NCBI RefSeq assembly: GCF_902859855.1
Contig: NZ_CADIKH010000004.1
Coordinates: 186,001 to 250,000 of the forward strand
Length of the DNA stretch: 64,000 nt
Direction of reading: 5' to 3'
Source: Paraburkholderia humisilvae
Lineage (GTDB): Bacteria; Pseudomonadota; Gammaproteobacteria; Burkholderiales; Burkholderiaceae
In this document: positions 1 to 8,774 of the stretch, one piece after another
Layout of the letters: every line of letters starts with the position of its first letter
Position numbering within the stretch: the stretch's first letter is position 1
Translations under genes and position numbers: made by a program
Notes under the pieces: model-generated
Database searches by the model: none
What the model was told of the DNA's origin: nothing
What the model saw: the letters and a program-made list of their open reading frames with translations, nothing else

Positions 1-738
1 ATGACCGCCGCGCGCGCCGCTGACCGCGATCGTCACATGCTCCCGGCCCGGCGTCGCGACTTCCTTGTCCCATTCGCCCAGCACGCCGAGCCACCAGCAA
101 TAGTCGCGATGGCGGTATGCGCGCGGGGGGCGATCATGAGGACCGACCGACAAATAGACCGTTTTGCCTGCGCGTTGCAGTTCATCCGCGATCTGCACGC
201 CTGATGACCCGGCACCCACCACTAGCACCGCACCGTCAGGCAGTTCGCGTGGATTGCGATAGTCGGCGGAGTGGATCTGCGTCAGTGTCGCGTCTTTCGG
301 AATGATCGGCGGAATCAACGGACGCTGGAATGCGCCGGTCGCAACCACCACACGGTTGACTTCGATCACGCCTTCCGATGTCTCGACCATAAAGCCCGGC
401 CGGCCCGGCGCACGTTCGACGCGCCTCACTTCCACGCCGGTGCGGATCGGCGCGTTGAACTTCGTTGCGTACGCTTCGAAATACGCGGCGACCCGTTCTT
501 TCGACGCAAACGCATCGGGATCGAGATCGTCGAACTCGAGCCCTGGAAACCGGTCATGCCAGACGGGGCCGTTCGCCACCAGCGAATCCCATCGCCCGGT
601 GCGCCAGCGTTCGGCAATGCGGGCGCGTTCCAGCACGAGGTGCGGCACCCCTTGCCTGCCCAGGTGCTCGCTCATCGCCACGCCGGCCTGGCCGGCGCCC
701 ACCACGAGCGTATCGATTGACGTTACGTCAGCGGTCAT
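1..738 (-). CDS. Flavin-containing monooxygenase / FAD-NAD(P) oxidoreductase, 3' end beyond window
   Basis: The minus-strand frame runs open from ATG at 738 to base 1, giving 246 codons with the C-terminus cut off by the window edge. AAGGAG lies 7 bases upstream of the start. Residues 10-18 carry the FAD dinucleotide motif (VVGAGQAG) and residues 174-181 a second, NADPH-type motif (VVGAGSSG), the arrangement of single-component FAD/NADPH monooxygenases that oxygenate amines, sulfides or ketones. It diverges from the LysR gene at 891, so that regulator probably controls both it and the Rieske/Pot genes. Substrate is unknown; an inferred role is a step in degrading whatever the neighbouring importer brings in. 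Confidence 0.85.
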   Translation of the reverse strand, partial: MTADVTSIDTLVVGAGQAGVAMSEHLGRQGVPHLVLERARIAERWRTGRWDSLVANGPVWHDRFPGLEFDDLDPDAFASKERVAAYFEAYATKFNAPIRTGVEVRRVERAPGRPGFMVETSEGVIEVNRVVVATGAFQRPLIPPIIPKDATLTQIHSADYRNPRELPDGAVLVVGAGSSGVQIADELQRAGKTVYLSVGPHDRPPRAYRHRDYCWWLGVLGEWDKEVATPGREHVTIAVSGARGGH

Positions 739-790
739 CGCTGTCTCCTTCTAAAAGCGCTTGTGCAATCTACGCCCGCGTTCGGCATCC

Positions 791-827
791 GAAAAACACA
801 TTTCAAAAATGCAATTCATCGTTTTTC
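791..827. promoter_or_regulatory. Inverted repeat in the divergent FMO/LysR promoter region
   Basis: GAAAAAC (791-797) and GTTTTTC (821-827) form a 7-base inverted repeat with a 23-base spacer. It sits in the A/T-rich part of the 152-bp region between the two divergent starts at 738 and 891, where a LysR protein normally binds. Assignment as operator is inference from position and symmetry. Confidence 0.3.
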
Positions 828-890
828 CCTATGCAGGCCGATTTCTGGCGACCCACAATGGCGGCGGATAAAGGCATCGAGGGACAAGCG

Positions 891-1823
891 ATGGAAGTGG
901 GCCAGTTGCACTATTCGTTGCGGCAGTTGCGGTACTTCGTCGTCACCGCGGAAGTGTTGTCTTTCACCGCGGCGGCCCGAAAGCTGCATATCTCGCAGCC
1001 ATCCATTTCGACGGCGCTGGCCGACCTGGAAGCATCGTTCGGCGTGCAACTGTTTATCCGCCATCACGCGAGCGGCCTGTCGCTGACGCAAGCGGGCCGC
1101 GACATGCTCGGACAGGCGCGCAATCTGCTCAAGAACGCAGAAGAACTGCAGTCCGCCGCGCGCGAGATGGACAGTGGCATGTCGGGCGCCATCGCGCTCG
1201 GCTGCATGGTTTCGCTCGCGCCGCCCGTGATGCCGGCGCTGATCAGCCGCTTTATCGCCAGCCACGCGGGGGTCAGCTTCCGCACCCAGGAGGCGCATCA
1301 GGACGACCTGTTGCGCGGCTTGCGCGACGGCACGCTCGATCTCGCGCTCACCTATAGCCTCGACCTCACCGACGAAATCGCGTTTACCCCACTCGTGTCG
1401 CTGCCGCCGTACGTGATCCTGCCCAAGCTGCATCGGCTGGCACGCGCGCGGGCACGTGCGGTTTCGCTCACGGAACTGCTCGACGAACCTTACGTGATGC
1501 TTGACCTGCCGCACAGCCGCGAATACTTCGCAGCCCTGTTCGATGTGGTCGGCACGCGGCCGGTGCCGGCGTTCCGTTCATCGCAACCGGAAGTAGTACG
1601 CGGCATGGTCGCCAATGGTCTCGGCTATAGCATCCTGAACTACCCGCTGAAATCGTTCCGAACGGTGGACGGCGCGGACTTCGTGATCAAGCAGTTCAAG
1701 GAAGACGTACTAGCGACGACGCTGGGTATCGCGCAATCGCGCGAACTCAAGCCGCGTCAGGTCGTGAAGCGCTTCGCGGAGTTCTGCGAGACCCAGATTC
1801 GCGAGTTGCACCGCAACGGCTGA
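891..1823 (+). CDS. LysR-family transcriptional regulator
   Basis: The 310-residue product has a winged helix-turn-helix at about residues 8-68 (LRQLRYFVVTAEVLSFTAAA then LHISQPSISTALADLE), followed by a substrate-binding domain, the normal LysR size and layout. The frame is open far upstream, but the start at 891 has GAGGGA about 9 bases before it and puts the HTH at the usual distance; ATGs at 858 and 831 are alternatives. It diverges from the flavin monooxygenase and lies 147 bp upstream of the Rieske oxygenase in the same direction, so it is the likely local activator of both. The effector is unknown. Confidence 0.88.
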   Translation: MEVGQLHYSLRQLRYFVVTAEVLSFTAAARKLHISQPSISTALADLEASFGVQLFIRHHASGLSLTQAGRDMLGQARNLLKNAEELQSAAREMDSGMSGAIALGCMVSLAPPVMPALISRFIASHAGVSFRTQEAHQDDLLRGLRDGTLDLALTYSLDLTDEIAFTPLVSLPPYVILPKLHRLARARARAVSLTELLDEPYVMLDLPHSREYFAALFDVVGTRPVPAFRSSQPEVVRGMVANGLGYSILNYPLKSFRTVDGADFVIKQFKEDVLATTLGIAQSRELKPRQVVKRFAEFCETQIRELHRNG

Positions 1824-1894
1824 TTGAGCGGCCTGCATAAGCCGCCTGCATGCGCCAACTGACGCACTGCATAGGTAAAAACTGTCCTTTACAT

Positions 1895-1912
1895 CCAAAA
1901 ACAATATTTTGG
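1895..1912. promoter_or_regulatory. Short inverted repeat upstream of the Rieske gene
   Basis: CCAAAA (1895-1900) and TTTTGG (1907-1912) flank a 6-base A/T spacer in the only A/T-rich patch between the LysR stop and the Rieske start. A TTGACT at 1921-1926 could serve as -35, without a convincing -10. Position suits a LysR target site. Confidence 0.3.
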
Positions 1913-1970
1913 CTGGTAATTTGACTTGATAGATTGGTGTGCATCGCAACGCATGCTAGATGGAGACCCT

Positions 1971-3122
1971 ATGGCTGCTCTTGCACCCTCGCCCGACACC
2001 GCATCCGGGATCGCTCGTGAATTGCAGGCGAACTGCGAGCGGCCATTCGAGGACGCGCGCGCGATGCCGCCAAGGGTCTACACGTCCGAAGCGTTTCTCG
2101 CGCTCGAGCAGCGCGAGATCTTTCGCAAGGAATGGCTCTGCGTTGGGCGCGCCAGTTCGCTCAGCAACCCCGGCGATTATCTGACTGCGCACATCGACGG
2201 GCAGCCCGTCGTCGTTCTGCGTGACGAACAGGGTACGCTGCGCGGTTTATCGAACGTCTGCCTGCACCGGATGTCCGTGCTGCTCGAAGGACGCGGCAAC
2301 GTCAGACGTATCGTGTGCCCGTATCACGCGTGGAACTATGCGCTGGATGGCACGCTCGCGGGCGCGCCGATGATGGACCGGCAGCCGGGCTTCTGCAAGG
2401 AAAGCTACCACCTTCCCTCCATTCGTTGCGACGTCTGGCAGGGTTGGATTTACGTCACGCTCAATGCGGACGTGCCGCCCGTCGCGACCCAGCTTGACGC
2501 GCTGACGCAACTGATCGAGCCATACGGTATGACGGACTACGTCGAGACCTTCCACGAAGCACACGTGTGGAACACCAACTGGAAGATCCTCGCGGAAAAC
2601 TTCATGGAAAGCTACCACCTGCCGATGCTGCATCGCGCGACGGTAGGCCCGCATTCGCGGCTCGACGAGATGGAGTGTCCGCCCGGACAGCCCGCCTTTA
2701 ACTATCATTGGATCACGAAGGAAGCGTCGCTGCCGATCGGTAATGCGCACCCGGACAACACACGTCTGCAAGGACACTGGCGGCGCACGACTGCGCTCCT
2801 CGCGATCTACCCGACTCATCTTGTGACGCTCACGCCGGGCTACTTCTGGTATCTGCTGCTGCAACCGCGCGGTGTGGGTCAGGTGGAGATCCAGTTCGGC
2901 GGCGGACTGTCACCGGAATTCATCAACGATCCGCAAGCAGCGAACTACATGGCCACGCTGAAAACGCTGCTCGACGAGGTCAATGCAGAAGACCGGCGCG
3001 GCGTCGAAGCCGTGTTTCGCGGGGTGCACGCGCCGCTCGCGAAGCCCGGCAACCTGAGCCATCTCGAGCGGCCGAACTACGACTTCGCGCGCTATGTGGC
3101 GCAGCGAACCGCCACGTCATGA
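1971..3122 (+). CDS. Rieske [2Fe-2S] non-heme iron oxygenase, alpha subunit
   Basis: The 383-residue protein has the Rieske ligands C97-x-H99 and C116-x2-H119 (CLHR...CPYH) and, further on, the mononuclear iron motif around residues 209-221 (ENFMESYHLPMLH, ligands probably H216 and H221). This is the two-domain plan of ring-hydroxylating dioxygenase and choline/glycine-betaine monooxygenase alpha subunits. Start 1971 has GGAG upstream; an in-frame ATG at 1953 has no better site. No reductase or ferredoxin is adjacent, so electrons must come from elsewhere unless one lies left of the window. The Pot-type importer starts 34 bp downstream in the same direction, pointing to oxidation or demethylation of an imported compound, possibly a quaternary amine; that substrate is a guess. 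Confidence 0.85.
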   Translation: MAALAPSPDTASGIARELQANCERPFEDARAMPPRVYTSEAFLALEQREIFRKEWLCVGRASSLSNPGDYLTAHIDGQPVVVLRDEQGTLRGLSNVCLHRMSVLLEGRGNVRRIVCPYHAWNYALDGTLAGAPMMDRQPGFCKESYHLPSIRCDVWQGWIYVTLNADVPPVATQLDALTQLIEPYGMTDYVETFHEAHVWNTNWKILAENFMESYHLPMLHRATVGPHSRLDEMECPPGQPAFNYHWITKEASLPIGNAHPDNTRLQGHWRRTTALLAIYPTHLVTLTPGYFWYLLLQPRGVGQVEIQFGGGLSPEFINDPQAANYMATLKTLLDEVNAEDRRGVEAVFRGVHAPLAKPGNLSHLERPNYDFARYVAQRTATS

Positions 3123-3156
3123 CGCGCGCGACCGCGCACCGGATAATCACCACACC

Positions 3157-4356
3157 ATGTCCAGCCAATCGTTCATTTCCTTCGACGGGGTCAGCAAGTC
3201 CTACGATGGCGTGCACAGCGTCGTCGAAGGCCTCGACCTTGATGTCGCGCGCGGCGAGTTTGTATCGCTGCTCGGACCTTCCGGTTCAGGCAAGACGACG
3301 ACGCTGATGATGCTCGCCGGGTTCGAATCGCCGACGCACGGCGAGATCCGCCTGAACGGCAAGCGCCTCGACGACAAGCCGCCGCATCAGCGCGATATCG
3401 GCATGGTGTTCCAGAACTATGCGCTGTTTCCGCACATGACGATCGCGGAGAACGTCGCGTTTCCGCTGTCGGTGCGCAGGATCGGCCGCAGCGAACAGAA
3501 GGCCCGCGTCGCACGCGCGCTCGAGATGGTTGAAATGCCGCATCTCGCGGCGCGGCGGCCGGCGCAGCTGTCGGGCGGCCAGCAACAGCGCGTCGCGCTG
3601 GCGCGCGCGCTGGTGTTCGAGCCCAGCGTGGTGCTGATGGACGAGCCGCTCGGCGCGCTCGACAAGCGGCTGCGCGAAAGCATGCAGTACGAAATCATGC
3701 GTCTGCATCGCGAGCTGTCACTGACGATCGTCTACGTGACCCATGACCAGAACGAGGCGCTGACGATGTCGGATCGCGTCGCGGTGTTTTCCGACGGACG
3801 CATCCAGCAGGCGGCGACACCGACCGAACTCTACGAAAACGCCGCGAACGCGTTCGTCGCGAACTTCGTCGGCGAAAACAACGGTTTGACCGGCCGCGTG
3901 GTCGGCAGCGCCGGCGACTGGGCCACGCTGCGGCTCGCCGACGGCACGCTGATCGGTGGCCGCGCGGGCGCCGGCCTGCACGACGGTAGCGAAGCCATGC
4001 TCGCACTGCGGCCCGAACGCGCGCACATCGCGACCGCCGCGAATGCGACGGCCGATGCCGCGCGCGGCGAAGGCGAACTGAATGTCGTTCATGCGCTGGT
4101 GCAGGAGCTCGTCTATTGCGGCGACCATCATCGCGTGCACCTGAAACTGGCACACGGCGAGAGCGTCGTCGTGAAGGTGCCCAATACGCAGCATCACGAC
4201 CTGCCCGCACTCGGCCATACCGCGGCCGTGACGTGGCGGCGCGACGACTGCAAGGTACTGCCCGCCCTGTTGTCTCGCGTCGCGGTCACGACTGGCCACG
4301 ACACCGCGTTTTCGCCTTCATCGTCCGCATCGCCACTTATCGCAGGAGCCAATTAA
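3157..4356 (+). CDS. ABC transporter ATP-binding protein, PotA type
   Basis: The 399-residue protein has a Walker A motif near residue 44 (GPSGSGKTT), the ABC signature (LSGGQQQRVALARAL) and a Walker B (VVLMDEPLGALD), followed by a C-terminal TOBE-like regulatory region (about residues 280-390). Length and sequence fit ATPases of spermidine/putrescine-type importers. The chosen ATG gives MSSQSFISFDGVSKSYDG, a normal beginning; the frame is open back to 3094 inside the Rieske gene. It is the first gene of a compact four-gene transporter set ending at 7528, energising uptake from the inner face of the membrane. Confidence 0.92.
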   Translation: MSSQSFISFDGVSKSYDGVHSVVEGLDLDVARGEFVSLLGPSGSGKTTTLMMLAGFESPTHGEIRLNGKRLDDKPPHQRDIGMVFQNYALFPHMTIAENVAFPLSVRRIGRSEQKARVARALEMVEMPHLAARRPAQLSGGQQQRVALARALVFEPSVVLMDEPLGALDKRLRESMQYEIMRLHRELSLTIVYVTHDQNEALTMSDRVAVFSDGRIQQAATPTELYENAANAFVANFVGENNGLTGRVVGSAGDWATLRLADGTLIGGRAGAGLHDGSEAMLALRPERAHIATAANATADAARGEGELNVVHALVQELVYCGDHHRVHLKLAHGESVVVKVPNTQHHDLPALGHTAAVTWRRDDCKVLPALLSRVAVTTGHDTAFSPSSSASPLIAGAN

Positions 4357-4357
4357 A

Positions 4358-5419
4358 ATGCACGCCACACGTTCCCGCTTCCGCCACGGCGCCGTACTCG
4401 CCGCGGCCACCGTCCTCTGCGCATTGTCGTGCGCCGCGCAGGCCGCCACCACGCTATCCGTCGTCACGTTCGGCGGCGCTTATGAGAACGCTGCGAAGAA
4501 AGCCTGGTTCGAACCGTTCACCGCGAAAACCGGCATCGACTTCTCAACCGAATCGTACGACGGCGGTCTCGCGAAGCTGTCCGCCATGGAGCAGGCCAAG
4601 AACCCGACATGGGATCTGATCGACCTCGAAACCAATGACGCGATCACCGCGTGCGACGAAGGTCTGCTGCAGAAGTTCGACCGCAAGCTGCTTGGCAATA
4701 CCAGCGACTTCCTGCCTGGCTCGATCAGCGATTGCGCTGTGTCAGCGATGGTGTGGTCGACCGTGTACGCGTACGACACGACAAAGCTGAGCACGCCCCC
4801 TACCACCATCAACGATTTCTTCGACCTGAAGAAATACCCGGGCAAACGTGGCATGCGCAAGTCGCCGAAGGTCGCGATGGAATGGGCGCTGATCGCCGAT
4901 GGCGTGGCGCCGAAGGATGTCTACAAGGTGCTCGGTACGCCCGCGGGCGTCGACCGTGCGTTCAAGAAGCTCGACACGATCAAGTCGAGCATCGTCTGGT
5001 GGGACGCCGGCGCGCAGGCGCCGCAATTGCTCGCGGACGGCGCGGTCGTGATGACGCAAGCGTATAACGGCCGCATCGACGACGCGATGCACAAGGACCA
5101 CAAGCCGTTCAAGATCGTCTGGGATGCGCAGGTGTACGACTACGAATGGTGGGGCATTCCGGCGGGCGCGAAGAATGCGGCCGACGCCGCGAAGTTCATC
5201 GTGTCGGCATCGACGCCGCAAGCCTACGCGGATTTGTCAAAGTACATCGCCTATGCGCCGCCGCGCAAGGATGCGATCCCGCTGATCGACAAGAGCCGCC
5301 TCGGCGATCTGCCGACCGCGCCGGCCAACTTCAAGCGGCCGCTGCAGATTGACGCGACGTTCTGGGCCGACAACGCGGATGCGATCAACAAGCGCTTCCA
5401 GGTGTGGCTCACGCAATGA
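4358..5419 (+). CDS. Periplasmic substrate-binding protein, PotD type
   Basis: The 353-residue protein begins with a Sec signal peptide (basic start, hydrophobic stretch, cleavage after about residue 30 at AAQA) and continues as a class II polyamine-type binding protein (VVTFGGAYENAAKKAWFEPF). GCAGGAG precedes the ATG, which comes one base after the ATPase stop. It should capture the substrate in the periplasm and hand it to the two permeases. Family members bind polyamines, but many paralogues in Burkholderiaceae bind other cations or small organics, so the ligand is open. Confidence 0.9.
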   Translation: MHATRSRFRHGAVLAAATVLCALSCAAQAATTLSVVTFGGAYENAAKKAWFEPFTAKTGIDFSTESYDGGLAKLSAMEQAKNPTWDLIDLETNDAITACDEGLLQKFDRKLLGNTSDFLPGSISDCAVSAMVWSTVYAYDTTKLSTPPTTINDFFDLKKYPGKRGMRKSPKVAMEWALIADGVAPKDVYKVLGTPAGVDRAFKKLDTIKSSIVWWDAGAQAPQLLADGAVVMTQAYNGRIDDAMHKDHKPFKIVWDAQVYDYEWWGIPAGAKNAADAAKFIVSASTPQAYADLSKYIAYAPPRKDAIPLIDKSRLGDLPTAPANFKRPLQIDATFWADNADAINKRFQVWLTQ

Positions 5420-6693
5420 CGCGAAGCGGCGCGACGATGAACCCGTCCCTGCAGCCCACGGCAACCATCGACGCCGGTCTTCGCGGCGGCAACCTTCACG
5501 CGTGGCGGCGCGCACGCCGCAAAGCCGCCGTGCAGGCACTGCTGCTGGCGTTGCCGCTGCTCGTGTTTCTGCTTGCCACGTTCGTCGCGCCGATCGCCAG
5601 CCTGCTTGCGCGCAGCGTGCAGAACCCTGAAGTGCGCGGCAGCATGCCGCAACTGACGGCCGCGCTGCGTGCGTGGGACGGCAGCGGCGTGCCTGGCGAA
5701 GCCGCGTTTGCCGCGCTCGCGCAAGGCCTCAGACAATCGGCTGAATCCGGCGACCTCGGCAACGTCGCGCGCCGGATGAATTTCTATCAGCCGGAATTCC
5801 GCAGCCTGCTGATGAAGACCGCGCGCGAGACGCGCTCGCAGACCCCTGATGTGTGGAAGCCCACGCTGATCGGTATCGATCCGCGCTGGGGTGAACACGA
5901 AACATGGCGACTGCTGCAACGCGCCGCCGTGTCGCCGACGCCCGACTATCTGCTTAACGCCGTCGACGCGCAGGTCTCGCCTGACGGCTCGGTGACATCC
6001 GTGCCCGCGGACAGCGCGATCTATCGCGCCGCGTTCGTGCGCACGATTCAGGTCAGCGCGGTAGTGACGCTGCTGTGCCTGCTGCTCGGCTACCCGGTCG
6101 CTTATCTGCTTGCCACGCTGCCCGCGAAGCAGAGCAACCGGCTGATGCTGTTCGTGATCGTGCCGTTCTGGACCTCGCTGCTGGTGCGCACGACCGCGTG
6201 GTACGTGCTGTTGCAGCCCGGCGGCGTGATCAACACCGCGTTGCTGCGCTTCGGCATCGTGCACCATCCGGTGCCGCTGATCTTCAATCGCACCGGCGTG
6301 TTGATCGGCATGACGCATATCCTGCTGCCGTACATGATCCTCGCGATCTACTCGGTGATGAAAAGCGTGTCGCCCGTGTATGTGCGCGCCGCGCAATCGC
6401 TCGGCGCGCATCCGGTTACGGCGTTCGTGCGCGTCTATATTCCGCAAACGCTGCCGGGTGTCGGCGCGGGTTGCTTTCTGGTGTTCGTGCTGGCGCTGGG
6501 CTACTACATCACGCCTGCGCTGCTCGGCGGCGCAGGCGACGAAATGATCAGCCAGCTGATCGCGATGCAGACCAACGAGCAACTGAACTGGGGGCTGGCC
6601 GGTGCGCTGTCGTGCTACCTCGTGATCTTTACCGCGATTTTCTATTTCGTGTTCAACCGGCTGGTCGGCATCGACCGGCTGCGTTTCGGTTAG
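5416..6693 (+). CDS. ABC transporter permease, PotB type, with large periplasmic insert
   Basis: The 425-residue protein has one transmembrane helix near residues 35-55, a long hydrophilic stretch to about residue 200, then five membrane segments with the binding-protein-dependent permease loop (AAQSLGAHPVTAFVRVYIPQ). It is about 140 residues longer than classical PotB because of the insert, which is common in this Burkholderiaceae subfamily. The ATG overlaps the TGA of the binding protein (ATGA at 5416-5419), so translation is coupled; an in-frame ATG at 5437 is possible. Confidence 0.88.
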   Translation: MTRSGATMNPSLQPTATIDAGLRGGNLHAWRRARRKAAVQALLLALPLLVFLLATFVAPIASLLARSVQNPEVRGSMPQLTAALRAWDGSGVPGEAAFAALAQGLRQSAESGDLGNVARRMNFYQPEFRSLLMKTARETRSQTPDVWKPTLIGIDPRWGEHETWRLLQRAAVSPTPDYLLNAVDAQVSPDGSVTSVPADSAIYRAAFVRTIQVSAVVTLLCLLLGYPVAYLLATLPAKQSNRLMLFVIVPFWTSLLVRTTAWYVLLQPGGVINTALLRFGIVHHPVPLIFNRTGVLIGMTHILLPYMILAIYSVMKSVSPVYVRAAQSLGAHPVTAFVRVYIPQTLPGVGAGCFLVFVLALGYYITPALLGGAGDEMISQLIAMQTNEQLNWGLAGALSCYLVIFTAIFYFVFNRLVGIDRLRFG

Positions 6694-6706
6694 CGGGGAA
6701 ACCGGT

Positions 6707-7528
6707 ATGCAAGCCCAACGTCACCGCACGCTGTCTGAACGCATCGCCAGCGCGGGACTGCGCGTGCATTGCGCGCTGATCTTCCTGTTTCTGGTCGCGC
6801 CGATCCTCGCGATCGTGCCGCTGTCGTTCAACTCGGGCTCGTTCTTTTCGTATCCGATGGATGGCTTTTCGCTGCGCTGGTACGCGAAGGCTTTCGGCTC
6901 GCACGACTGGCAACTCGCGTTCGCGAACAGCATCGGCATCGGCGCGGTCGCCACGTTGATCGCGACTTGCCTCGGCACGTTGGCGGCGCTCGGCTTGAGC
7001 CGCCAGGTTTTCCCGTTTCGCGCGATCGTGATGCCGCTGCTGATTTCGCCGATGATTATTCCGATCGTCGTCGTGGCGGCCGGCTTCTATCTGATCTTCT
7101 CGCCGCTCGGGCTGGTGAATTCATACGCGGGCGTCGTGCTCGCGCACGCGGCGCTCGGCACGCCCTTCGTGGTGATCACGGTGACCGCATCGCTGCTGTC
7201 GTTCGACCAGAGCCTTTTGCGCGCCGCGTCCGGTCTCGGCGCACGGCCGTGGACGGCGTTCCGCCGTGTCACGCTGCCGTTGATCACGCCGGCCGTCGCG
7301 ACAGGCGCCGTCTTCGCGTTCGCCACGTCGTTCGACGAGGTGATCGTGATCCTCTTTATCGGCGGCCCTGAGCAGCGCACGGTGCCGCGTCAGATGTGGA
7401 GCGGCATTCGCGATCAGATCGATCCGTCGATTCTCGCGGTGGCCACCGTGTTGATTGTCTTCGCGACGCTGCTCTTCACGGCGATGAACTGGCTACGCGG
7501 CCGGGCGGCCGCTGCGTCGCGCACCTGA
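6707..7528 (+). CDS. ABC transporter permease, PotC type
   Basis: The 273-residue protein has six predicted membrane helices and the EAA-like loop (AASGLGARPWTAFRRVTLPL). It pairs with the PotB-type permease ending 13 bp earlier and closes the importer operon. The last 17 codons (AMNWLRGRAAAASRT and stop) recur, with mostly silent differences, at 10652-10702, see the relic there. Confidence 0.9.
   Translation: MQAQRHRTLSERIASAGLRVHCALIFLFLVAPILAIVPLSFNSGSFFSYPMDGFSLRWYAKAFGSHDWQLAFANSIGIGAVATLIATCLGTLAALGLSRQVFPFRAIVMPLLISPMIIPIVVVAAGFYLIFSPLGLVNSYAGVVLAHAALGTPFVVITVTASLLSFDQSLLRAASGLGARPWTAFRRVTLPLITPAVATGAVFAFATSFDEVIVILFIGGPEQRTVPRQMWSGIRDQIDPSILAVATVLIVFATLLFTAMNWLRGRAAAASRT
7478..7528 (+). 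repeat. Permease 3' end, copy A of a flanking direct repeat
   Basis: This is the 3' terminal 51 bp of the PotC-type permease. It matches 10652-10702 in all but about seven positions, mostly third codon positions, and both copies end in a stop. The two copies bound the segment carrying the FixJ-type and PhoD genes. Confidence 0.8.
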
Positions 7529-7929
7529 TCGCGGCACGCACAGGCACCGCGTCGCCAGGTCCTCCACCTTTACATGAACGCTTTGGATGCTCTGCGCGCA
7601 GTGCAAAGCGTTCGCCGTCGATCGATCGCATACTAACCGGGACGATGGATCATGCGAATCGGACGCCGCACTATGGTCGCCAGGCCAGAGTCCCTCTAGA
7701 GTAATAGTCGGATTTCTCTTTCATTCAGTGACGAAGGCGACACACGGAAGTCGCCGCTTCGCCGCGTCGTCGATGCGATTCCCGCGCTCGCACAGCTCGC
7801 GAATGTGATCGCCGACCCGCAGGTGCGCGATCGCGGCACGATGGGCGGATCAATCGAAACCTGTACGGGCCGCGCATTGAGCTCGGTTGACGTTGCAACC
7901 GGGAAACGTGGTCGAATTTCCCTTTATCT
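7529..7929. other. Gap of 401 bp between permease and FixJ-type regulator
   Basis: No intact gene is visible. The centre and right half hold the FAD-subunit relic annotated at 7731-7860. The remainder has no clear promoter or terminator. Confidence 0.6.
7731..7860 (+). pseudogene. Relic of a CO-dehydrogenase/xanthine-dehydrogenase type FAD-binding subunit
   Basis: Two frames together read RRRHTEVAASP (7733-7765) and then VVDAIPALAQLANVIADPQV followed by RDRGTMGGSIE (7766-7855). This is the conserved core of the medium (FAD-binding, CoxM/CutM-like) subunit of molybdenum hydroxylases, which typically reads T-R-H-A-x-V-A-A-S-P ... IPALA ... DPQVRNRGTIGGS. The frame shift near 7763, and absence of the N- and C-terminal domains and of partner subunits, mark it as a dead fragment. 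Confidence 0.75.
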
Positions 7930-8604
7930 ATGCAAGCCAAAGTGATGAACACGGTCGCTGACAAATCTGTCGGCGCGCTCGAGTCGATCGTATACGTGGT
8001 GGATGACGATGTTGAAACGCGCGAGTCGCTTTCGGCGCTCTTCCGATCCGTCGGCTTCAATGTCGAACTGTTCGACTCGGTTCCCAAGCTTCTCGCTTAC
8101 CGCATGCCCGCGACGCCGGGTTGTCTCGTCCTCGATGTGAGGCTCAAAGGGGAAAGCGGTCTTGTCGCGCACAATCGAATCGCGCGCCAGACGGGCCTGC
8201 CGATCATCTTCATGACCGCGCATGCGGACGTCGAAATGTGCGTGCAGGCCATGAAGGGCGGGGCGGTGGACTTTATTGAAAAACCGTTTCGCGGCCAGAG
8301 GATGCTCGACGCCGTCACGACTGCCCTCGCCTCGGATAGACAGCGACGTGAGCTAGATCAATCGTTTGAAGCACTACGCTGCTGCTATGAGAGTTTGACC
8401 CGGCGCGAGCGAGACGTGATGAGCCTCGTGGCGAAGGGCCGTTTGAATAAGCAGATCGCCGCCGAAATGAACCTTAGCGAAATGACCATCAAGATTCATC
8501 GAATGCGGGCCATGAAAAAGATGAAAGCCGATTCGTTCGCCGACTTTGTCCTGAAGGCCGCGACGCTTCTCAAGTTCGATGCAATCAAAGGAGCGGCGGT
8601 CTGA
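7930..8604 (+). CDS. FixJ-type response regulator (REC + LuxR HTH)
   Basis: The 224-residue protein has a receiver domain with acidic pocket D25-D27 (VVDDD), phospho-acceptor D69 (LVLDVRLKGESG), a conserved MTAHADV strand and the lysine in EKPF, then a LuxR-type HTH from about residue 155 (LTRRERDVMSLVAKG). This is the TtrR/FixJ layout. No histidine kinase is in the neighbourhood, so it is an orphan here. Neither ATG 7930 nor 7945 has a good ribosome binding site; the former is taken. It precedes the PhoD gene in the same direction, 170 bp away, but control of PhoD is not shown. Confidence 0.88.
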   Translation: MQAKVMNTVADKSVGALESIVYVVDDDVETRESLSALFRSVGFNVELFDSVPKLLAYRMPATPGCLVLDVRLKGESGLVAHNRIARQTGLPIIFMTAHADVEMCVQAMKGGAVDFIEKPFRGQRMLDAVTTALASDRQRRELDQSFEALRCCYESLTRRERDVMSLVAKGRLNKQIAAEMNLSEMTIKIHRMRAMKKMKADSFADFVLKAATLLKFDAIKGAAV

Positions 8605-8774
8605 ATATCCGGACGCGCAGCCGTTCGCCACGGCCGGGAAGCATCGTTCGCATTTGGCAATGGGATGCCCTTCACGTGCATCGCTCAACCTGCCAAATTA
8701 CTTTCATTTATTTAACATTCTCCTGTCAAATAGCGCATTTACTTTGTCGATCCAATTACAACGCGAGCATCGCC

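Noticed and set aside
8700..8774. CTGTCA upstream of phoD suggesting a Pho box
   Set aside because: Only one half-site matches; the second 11-base repeat unit does not, so PhoB control is not supported.
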